Assembly (NCBI GenBank): GCA_036362985.1
Contig: JAYGXS010000003.1
Coordinates: 49,400,455 to 49,464,454, forward strand
DNA: 64,000 nt
Source of the DNA: Ligula intestinalis
Lineage: Eukaryota > Platyhelminthes > Cestoda > Diphyllobothriidea > Diphyllobothriidae
Direction: 5' to 3'
Part shown: in pieces, positions 49,201-58,200 of the stretch
How the letters are laid out: each line of letters opens with the position of its first letter
Position numbering within the stretch: position 1 is the stretch's first letter
Position numbers and translations under genes: made by a program
The notes under the pieces: generated by a model
Told to the model about the DNA's origin: nothing
What the model saw: only the letters and a program-made list of their open reading frames with translations
Databases searched by the model: none

Positions 49201-52200
49201 CTTAGTAAGCTGAAGCAACGCGCTGACTCCCGCAGGATTGTAGTGAAAGAAAATTGAGAAGAAGAAGACTCGATTGCTGGGACAATATATGTATTCGCAG
49301 GTGAATAAACATATTGTCCCAGCGATCGAGTTTTCTTCTTCTCAATTGCCTCCTGGGACACGGATGTTCGCTTGTGTTGGCAAGTGAAAGTAAACTTGCG
49401 GAGAATCTACCCCACTCTCTCACCACTCCTACACCGGACCCGCTGTCAAGACAAAAGTCGAGAAGATTGGAGACGGGGCAGGGCAGGGCGCAGGTGGCTA
49501 GCGCGACCAACATTCAACATGCGTGCCAACAGTACACCTCGCTAGGTAGGATCCCGCCTGGGAACACCCTATAGGCTACATTAAGAAGGAGCCATTGAGC
49601 CTGCCTCTCAGCCCACGGTTAGCTACTCCACACAACAAGACACTCGGCCGACCCCCGAGGAGAAGCTCTGGCTGATGAAATAGAACACGCCCCCTTTGCC
49701 GTTCTCAACAAGAACAGCCAAACGCGGCTCCCGACCAACGGTGCCTCCAGCTCGCCCGATGTTTCCCTCGCCAGTCTCAGTCTGGTAGCCTCCACCATGT
49801 GGAACACGGAAATCAGCCTGGGTAGCGACCACCTCCCCATTGTGTTCGAATTGGCCACCGCCGCCGAGCGTATCAAGGTCCCCAACCGGCTTTTCATTAA
49901 TTTTAAGAAAGCCAATTGGGCAGCGTTCACGACCGAATGCGAAGCCGAGATCGATGGCCTACCGCCTCCCACCTGTGTCCACACGGCGGAGCGAGCCTTT
50001 CGTCGACTACTCCTGGCAGCAGCAAGTCACCACATCCCTAACGGCCGCATTCCCCTTCTCCGTCCTAACTATCTGCCCGAAGCCTCCCGCCTGGAACGAG
50101 AGAGAGACGAAATACGAGCGTGTGATGCCAGTGACCCGCGCGTTGGCGAACTAAATGGCTTAATCACTAAGACTATCAACGATGGCAAACGCCAACGCTG
50201 GCATGACCTAGCTTCAGATTGTAATTTCAGCGGCAACTCAGCTGCCACTTGGAAGCTTTTACGCAACCTGACCAAACCCCGGGCTGATACATCTAACCAG
50301 TCTATTATTTTCGGGGACGGCAAGTTCATTTCCAACAACGGTAAGATCGCCGCGAAGATGAACAAGCTGTTCTCGCCCTGCTCGGCGCCCAGTCCCAAAA
50401 GCCAGCGCCCACTTCTTCGTCTCCTCCATAAAGCCCCGCCCCCAGACATTTCCTTTTCGGCTGATGCCATCCTCACCGCCGTCAAGAAAATGAGAGCTTC
50501 GAAAGCCTTAGGACCAGATGGTCTGGCGTCTATTTATGTGCGCCACATCGGCCCGAAGGTGGCTGCCTACCTTGCCGCCCTCTTCAACCTTTCACTGGAA
50601 ACTTCAATCATCCCTGATTGATGGTGCCAGTCGATCATTATCCCCCTGGTCAAAGTGGGTAAGGACCCCTGCCTAGCGACCTCTTATCGTTCAATTGCCC
50701 TCCTCAGTCCATTGGCGAAGATCCTGGAACGGCTCGTCCACCCAATTCTGACGTCTGTGGCGGAACTATCTTGCTACCAACATGGTTTCCGATCGGGTCG
50801 TGGAACTACAACGGCGCTTTTCGAGCTTAACGACGCTATCCTCGAGGGCTTCAATCAACAGAAGCCCGCTTCGCAGACCGTGGCAGTCTCAATTGACCTG
50901 TCACGAGCCTTTGACTGCGTCCGCCACGATCAGCTCCTGCAGGGGAACCACAGCAGACGCGTCTTCGACCGCGTTCCCACCCGCTCCCAGGGTGGCCAAG
51001 GTCTGCTAAACCGAACCTCCCTATGGTGGATCCATCTCTTCTCCTCTCAATCTTTTTTTTATGACAGAGCAGCCCCTCCTGACTGTGCTGCTCCGAATCC
51101 TCCTTCTCCTCCTCCTCCTCACCGCCGGAATTGAGGCCTACCCGGCGGGGTTCCGGATACAACAAGGGCTACTTGCTTGCCTGCCTGCAGGACTTCGTCT
51201 CGCTGAACGTCCCGACTGGCCTGGTCCGATGGTTGGCGGCTTACATCCGTGACCGTCACGATCGTGTCCTCTTCCGGGGCGCTATCTCTAAGCCTCGTAA
51301 GCAGACCTGCAGCGTCCCTCAAGGCTCTGTGCTCAGCCTGACGCTCTTTAACATCTACATGCGAGAGCTTCCACTCCCCCGGGCACCTGTGGAAGTGGTA
51401 TCCTATGCGGACGATGTTACGTTCTTTTGCCGGCACCATGACATCGATCAGGCTGCACAGCTATTCACGGAGTTCATGCCTGTTGTCGAAAACTTCCTCA
51501 CCCAGCGCGGAATGATAATCTCGGCAGCCAAGTCGTCCGTAACTGTTTGTACGCTTGATCCGAAGGAGTTTAATCGTTACCCGGTCATCACCGTCAATGG
51601 GGCGTCCTTACCGCTCGTCCGCAACCCCAAACTCCTTGGTGTGCGTTTTGATCCGCTTTTCACGTTCGCAGACCATGCCAGGGAGACCGCAAGCAAAGTA
51701 AGCCGCTGCACCAAGGTCCTCAAGGCTCTAGCAGGCACATCCTGGGGCTGCGCAAAAGAGACTTTGTCGACTGCTTTCAAGGCGCTGGCCAAGCCGCACC
51801 TCACTTATGCGGCATCAATATGGTCTCCTATGATGAACTCTTCCAGCCTGCGCCGCCTACAGTCAGCACAGAACACTGCCTTCCGCACGATCACGGGTTG
51901 CTATAAAATGTCGCCTATAGATCATCTTCATGCGGAGGCTTCTGTTCTACCGGTTGCCCATCAAAACAGTCTCCTTAGCCAGCAGTTCTGGTGGAGTTGT
52001 TCGCAACCTGGCCATCCCAATCATCACCGTTGCACCGCTCCCGAGGCCTGCCGCAATGTCCGGCCGTCTATTCGAGCAAGGAAGCTGTTGCCTCGTCTCT
52101 CGCGGATCTACCTGTTGATAGCTCTGCCACCAAGACAGGCTTCCAGCGTCTCCACCAAGGAGTCGTTGTCGAAGAGAAACGAGGTTACCGTCCCCCGGTC

Positions 52201-55200
52201 CTTTTGGGTGGCTATCCACCTCCGATTGCGGCCTCGGAACGACATCTCCCGAGGGTCACTCGCTGTACCCTGGTGCAGCTACGCAGTGGCTACTGAATGC
52301 TCCTTCGCCAGTACCAGCACCGGCTCGACCCATCCATACCTGACTGCGGTGTTTCGCCGCATGACTGCCGTCATCTGTTCGCCTGCAGTTCTCGGCCAGG
52401 CACCCACCTCACTCCCGCGGACCTGTGGCTCAAGCCGGTCGAGGTCGCGGCTTTTCTCCGTCTCCCAAATACTCCCAGTTTGGATTCCGGCGGGTATTTC
52501 TTATCCAACTATGGGCTACGACACACACACACACACACTCGGCCGACTGCAGTGTCCAAGTTAATTGGCAACCTTCCAAGCCATGGCTTTTAGCGCACCG
52601 TGGTAGCTTCAAACCCTTCGGATTGTTTTTAGTGAGGAGAAAAATTCACGGAGGGTCGCCTATCCTCTCCCCCACCGCCAGCAACTGGCCACCGCCTAGC
52701 TGATCGCTTGCCTGAGGTGGGATGGGTGACTATCCTCAAACGAGCATCACCGGCCTCCCCAGTTTAGTAGATTCAGGGCAACCTCTGAACGAATTTTGCA
52801 GTGTTGTAAATCTGCTATCTCTCATGTCTTAAGACGAGACTTAAACCTGTTTTAAATTGAACACAGGACTCCTGTATAAACTTGTTTTTGATTAGAACCC
52901 TGTCATATATTAGCTGAATCTTAATTTCTCCTGTGAATTTAACCGAGTCAAAGGAGTAATCTGTCATGGCGGGGGGGGGGGGGGCGTCGCAGTCTTCTTT
53001 TCTCATTTGTTTTGTTAAGCTTCATGTTCCAGGATTTCTTATCAGCGCAAACGGTCAGTCCCCACTTACAGTTAATTATGACCATTGAACAGTCCAAGGT
53101 TAACAGCCTGGTTGCTTACAGGTACGGCCACACGCACCTTGGTCGGACAAGCCCTATCAGCACGATTTATTTTTTCAGTGCAGGCGTTTCGCCTAGGGTT
53201 CGCAACTGCTCTTCTCTTATTCTCGGGTTTTGCTCTACTTTTTAATTGTAAGGCGCATCGTCCCGACTCTACCACCGGTATTTTCCATTTTTTTGCCTCC
53301 AGGTATGATCCACATACAAATCTCTGGTCTGCAGACGTGGCACCCACCAACACCTGTCGTACCAGTGTAGGTGTCACTGTGCTCGACAGTTTCCTCTACG
53401 CTGTTGGCGGACAGGACGGCGTGACATGTCTCAATCTCGTGGAGCGCTACGACTCCGTCATTAACAAGTGGACGAAGGTATTGTGCTTCCTTATCCTTTT
53501 AGTGCAGCGCCTTTTTTACACCCCTTCTCCCCGAAAAAATGGAGGGGACACCCAAGCACCTAGCTTCAGGTGACACCCACACAGCATACTGAATACTCCC
53601 ACGTTCTCTCTCTCACTCTCACTTTCTCAAACCAAATGCTGTGCCACGGTTCCTTTTGGCGCTTAGTAGGCTATCTTTAGTTGCTTTAAAGTTAAGTCCT
53701 GCGCCGCGTTAACAGTCAAACCGCGTTTGGTGACTTATGCGCGCGTTCAACAGTGGTTGTTAAGCGCAATGCTGCGACACCCTTTGTATATGACTTCAAA
53801 CAAACAAAGGGACGAAGCGAGCTTCCTCTGATAAAAACGTAAAGCAAGTGGCAGAAGCCGGAGGGAGGCGGCGTAGAAGACGTAGGCACTGTGCGCCTGT
53901 CTTGTGCTACTCCAGCTCACCGTCCGCCGCACAGTCGACGCCTTAAACCCCTCGGATGTATACTATACCCGCACGGCCGTCGAAAGTCCACCCCGCGTTT
54001 CCTCTGCCCCGAGGGCTTGCCTCTGTAGTGGTGCAAGGCCTCGGCTATTTGCAGATGTTTTGCTTGAGTTTCGTTTCAAGGATGCAATAAGGACAGCCTT
54101 GTCAGCTGTTCGCCATCACACAAGCCTTACATTAGTGGTCGTTTGCGCGAACACGTTCGGCTAATTGTCTACAATCTAATCCGATTAAACTGTCAAACCG
54201 TGAACTTCAAAGAAATTGAGCTGTCGTTTTTGTTCTTATTCATTTGGATCTTTCTGCAAAAACATTCGAGCCTGACTCCCCAGGCATCGGAGCATTTTAA
54301 GCCCCGCCCTCTTCCGTATCGTTAGTGGAAATAATTACAAAGTGTCAAGTCCCCTCGCCAGGCGAAACAACCAGGGTTGGTGAATCCTGGACCAAATCGA
54401 TGTATACCTATGTACTAATCTATATCCCGATCGACAACCGGCAAGACATGGACCCGTCGGCTCAGGGGATAGGACGTTTGTCTTTAGCCCACTAATCGCG
54501 GGTTCGAAACTCGAGTGTAGCGACAGTTTCTGTAGCTATACTGGAGTTGGGTGTATGCAGCTGACGACAGCTAATAAGCTAGAACTACGCGTATTCTGCA
54601 CTCCCAACGTTTGCCGGTAATATATTGGTTAAAACCCCTTGTGTTTACCTCGATGTAGCAAGCAGGCTGTTGCCGGTACTCCTCTTGTGTGAAATTGGAC
54701 TGTTGCCCTCATAGCGTAGAATTACTTCAGCCGCATCTGTTTCCTTGCGGTAAACGGTTGTGTGTAATATTTCCTCGGTTCTTCGTTGTACGAGAACATC
54801 CAGAAATGCAAGTTTATTGTCACCTTCTACCTCGAGCGTGAAATTAATTTCCGGAATGGTTGAATTGGTAGTGTTGAGGAGCGTTTCTAGTTAGCCCTTT
54901 CTGGCGACAGCAAGCGTGTCGTTTACATATCGTATTTACGGTTAACGAACTAAAGAGCCGCCGATTTCAGCTAGTGCACTGCGGCAAAAAAGCCTGATAT
55001 AGGTGACCCCACTGGAGCCTTCTTTCTTCGTTGATGGCATTAGTAGAAGAACAAGAATATTGTTTGAAAACAAAACTATGTGAGTTTAAGCAAGGTGGTT
55101 CCAAGACACCATCAATTCAACCATTCCGGGAATAAAATTCACACAGAAAAAGGAAGTTGGCAAACCCCCATTTCTGGATGTTCTCATGCAACTAAAAACT

Positions 55201-58200
55201 AACGGAACATTACACACAGGGAAAGAACCATATGCGGAAGTAATTTTACAATATGGGAGCAACAGTACAATCTCATACAAGAGGAGTATCATCAACAGCC
55301 CGCTACGTCGGGCAAATGCACCTTACCCATGCAAGCGAAAATGCGAGTCCCAGGATGTAATTGCGAAGCAGCAGATGTAGTGGCCTGACATTTCGGACTC
55401 TGTTGCATAAGAGACTGTTATAACCTTGTGTGTTCCTGTTTTAACACCAGTAATGTCCCCCAGTTACGTGTTAGGAAGAGAGGGCAGAACAGGATAGCGA
55501 ATAGCACTTTACTGTCAGTTGTACTAGTATATCAGTTCTTTTTCTTGTGTGTCCATCAGCTTGTCTTCTGTGTCCGTCAGCAACTTTTGTTCTGTCGTCG
55601 TCTTGGCCAACAGCGTTTCGTGTCTCTAGCAGTCGTGTTCCGGGTCGCTAGCAGCAGAATCTCGGGTAGTCGGCAGCGCTTCCAGCAACAAAGTGCCGCC
55701 TTCAGCGGTGGCAGCATATTTAAGGGCCAGTAGTCATTGTTCCTTATTGGCTCTCCATGAGTGGCCTCTACGGGCAGCTGTCATGCCTCCAACTACCGTG
55801 TCCTCAGGTGACCGGTCGCGCCCTCGGTGACGCACGCAAGTGCATGCGTCTTTTCGTGGCCCCTGTCATGCGTGACCTCAGAACCCGGTCAGCGGCGGTC
55901 TCGCGTGTTCCCTCTTGGTTATCCTGCCTCGATGACGGCGCGAGTGTTGGGCCCTCCTAACAAAGAACTTAATAGAAGTGTGTTATTTTATGCAGAAGAG
56001 CTGCAGTATTTACAGGATACAGACGCTGTGCTACTGCATCCCACCTATCGATGATAGTTGCCCACTTGTTGTGCGCTGATTGCTTGATGGCTGGTATGCG
56101 GGTCATCACATGCTAGTCTTGGGCGTGGTAATTGCTTGGTCATCTGGCTCCCTGGCGCTAGACGCGTTTGCCTGTGCGTTCCCCTAGTCGCGAATTGCTT
56201 TGACTACACTAAACCTCAGCACAGAAAATGGGTTAGACCGGTCATTGCACTTGTTTGTAGACTGGGGGAGAGGGGTCGTCAACCATGATTCAAGCAACTC
56301 GCGGCTCACGCTGTAGTCACCTCTCGCTAGAATTTCGGCCTCGTCAAATTTGACTGTGGGGCTGGGTATCGTCGACTGACCTGCAACCTCTCCCGACGCG
56401 AATTGTTGAACACGCAGCAGCAGCAGCAGTGAGGCACAATGAGGCCGATTCTCAAGTCGCGACTCAGTCGACAAGACCCAGTCACACATTCAAATTTGAC
56501 GAAGCCGAAATGCTGCAACTCCCTGTGTATGAAGTTGCCATTTTTGCTAATGTGTCTACGACAGAATTCGAAACGTCGGGCGAATAAAGTTCTTATCCCA
56601 ACGGTCACCTCTATTTCCCAACTACGGGCGAAATTAGTTTTGTCTCTGCTTGTAAGTAGTATAAGAATTTAGCGCTTTTGGCCTCCTTTGTTTCCTACCT
56701 AGTTCGGATAGGCGACACGCTTAGCGCCTAGGTGTCTTCTGTAATCGGTAGCTAGATCTATTGAGCACCTGCCCGGGTGGCTTCTAAAAAAGGTAAACCA
56801 AATCCAATCCTCTTCTATTACGAAAAACTTGCTTTATACTGATCACTCTATGGACTCCAAACCACCATTCCGAATGCTTTTTCGGGCACAAGCAACTCAT
56901 TTATTGCACTTCTTGGAAGCTGTCTATATACGGCAGGTTACACCAGACTTATTTTAACAGTTGGAGCACGTGGTCAACCCAAATTCGCCGTGGTAACCTC
57001 TAGCTCGAAGATTTACACCTTTTCCTCTCCCTTTGGCTTTACAAGTTTTCTATCCACTTGCGCTTACAAATTTGAATTTGATGTTTGCTCAAACTACTTA
57101 TTCATGTTATGTGCAACTGATGAACTGTCGCGCAATTTTTTGGATCATAACGTTCACTCCTCTGTCAGGTCGCTAGCATGTCCACCCGTCGTCTGGGCGT
57201 CGGTGTGGCGGTTATCAACGGGCAGCTGTTCGCAGTGGGCGGCTCCGATGGCCAACACCCACTCTCCTCCGTAGAGCACTACGATCCGCGCGTGGGCACT
57301 TGGCATCGCGTCGCCTCCATGACAGCGCGGCGGAAGCACCTCGGTGTGGCAGCCTTTGGCGGCTACATCTACGCCGTTGGCGGTCGCGATGATTCTACGG
57401 AACTCTCCTCTGCGGAGTGTTACGACCCCAGGGCCAATGCCTGGTGTCCCGTTGTAGCCATGACCTCTCGGCGCAGTGGAGTATGTTGCACATGCTTTCG
57501 GTTTTTATCTAATTTTTGTTTGTCGTTTACTTGCCTCCTCGTCGACTGCCTTACTCTATTTCTCATGTCAGTAGTGCTTCATGGGTCATGCCCTTCTCTT
57601 TACGTTCTTCTCCGTCCCCATATTCATTGGTTCTTTCGATTTCTTTTCCCAGTTAGCACCATCATCATCCTCTTTCCTCATTTATTATCTCTACGTTATT
57701 TTTCTTCTCCTTCTACCACAGATTCTGCTCACACCTTCCTCGTTCTACCATCCTCTTCCTTTCACCGATTTATTCCGTTTTTTTGCTTTATCCATTTCAG
57801 TTATTCTCTCTGGTCGTTTTCGTGGCATGACCTTTTTTCTCAACTCCCACATTCATTATCATCTCGACTTTGGTTTTCTGTGTGTGTATTCGACCGTCCA
57901 TTTAGTTGAGGTCCACCATATGCACCATTCAGATTTTGTAGTGAAGGTGACTGGTCTCAGGTGGTATATTATAGTGATAGCTAACGTAGTTGACGCCAAC
58001 CGCACTCCCCACCTTCATTGGGAGTCAAGAAGCCCAAACGGGATCCTGCGTTGGCCGCTTTCTCCAATGCAAAAACACCGCCTAACTTAGTCTTAAATGA
58101 CAATCGACTTTGCGCGGGTTCTACCGCACTATCTACCCTCACTCACCTTTAGTGGGTGTCGAGACAGGCTCATGGAGGCCAATAACGATACGGCTACTAC

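Larger units (their letters stand above)
49620..52600 (+). mobile_element. LINE F (I/Jockey-group), interrupted by the SINE-like element
   Basis: In order: end of the endonuclease ([32 protein letters not shown]); RT with [50 protein letters not shown] and [18 protein letters not shown]. After the 50944-51183 insert come [37 protein letters not shown] and the catalytic SYADDVTFF (about 51400). The C-terminal [14 protein letters not shown]...LTPADLW (about 52340-52430) is a Cys/His motif typical of this group. The 3' end carries (AC)n at about 52520. A TGA at 50619 and later frame changes also break it. Confidence 0.7.
48960..53036 (+). repeat. Two 130-bp direct repeats flanking LINE F (48960-49090 and 52911-53036)
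   Basis: Both read GAATyTTAATTT, TCCTG, GAGTCA/GACTCA, AGTAATCyGTCATG, a G-rich run, then GTCGCAGTC, TCATTTGTTTTGT and TTCATGTTCCAG. The right copy has a G14 homopolymer at 52971-52984. Between them lie a hairpin and the whole of LINE F. Confidence 0.55.
44833..53302 (+). other. KLHL20 intron 3, transposon-rich
   Basis: At 8.5 kb this is the largest intron. It carries a tandem-dimer SINE-like insertion, a Gypsy relic, a SINE fragment, a long hairpin, LINE F with an internal SINE-like insertion, and two 130-bp direct repeats. The stretches between (45.55-46.9, 47.6-48.3 and 52.6-52.9 kb) show nothing I can name. Confidence 0.6.
53478..57168 (+). other. KLHL20 intron 4
   Basis: This 3.7 kb intron holds a tRNA-SINE (54.45-54.63 kb) and two Penelope-like 3' ends in opposite orientation (54.63-55.38 kb). 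At 55.4-56.0 kb there is GC-richer sequence with CCAAT and TATA-like elements on the minus strand that could be LTR-like, but no target duplication was found. A (GCA)5 tract is at about 56416. Confidence 0.5.

Noticed and set aside
55416..55962. Possible LTR with TGTTATAACC...CCTAACA ends
   Set aside because: The flanks GAGAC and AAGAA do not match, so there is no target duplication. It is kept only as a note in the intron 4 entry.
57581..58090. 169-codon open frame rich in Phe, Leu and Ser
   Set aside because: It lies in a pyrimidine-rich part of intron 5, right after the exon 5 donor. Composition alone explains the open frame.
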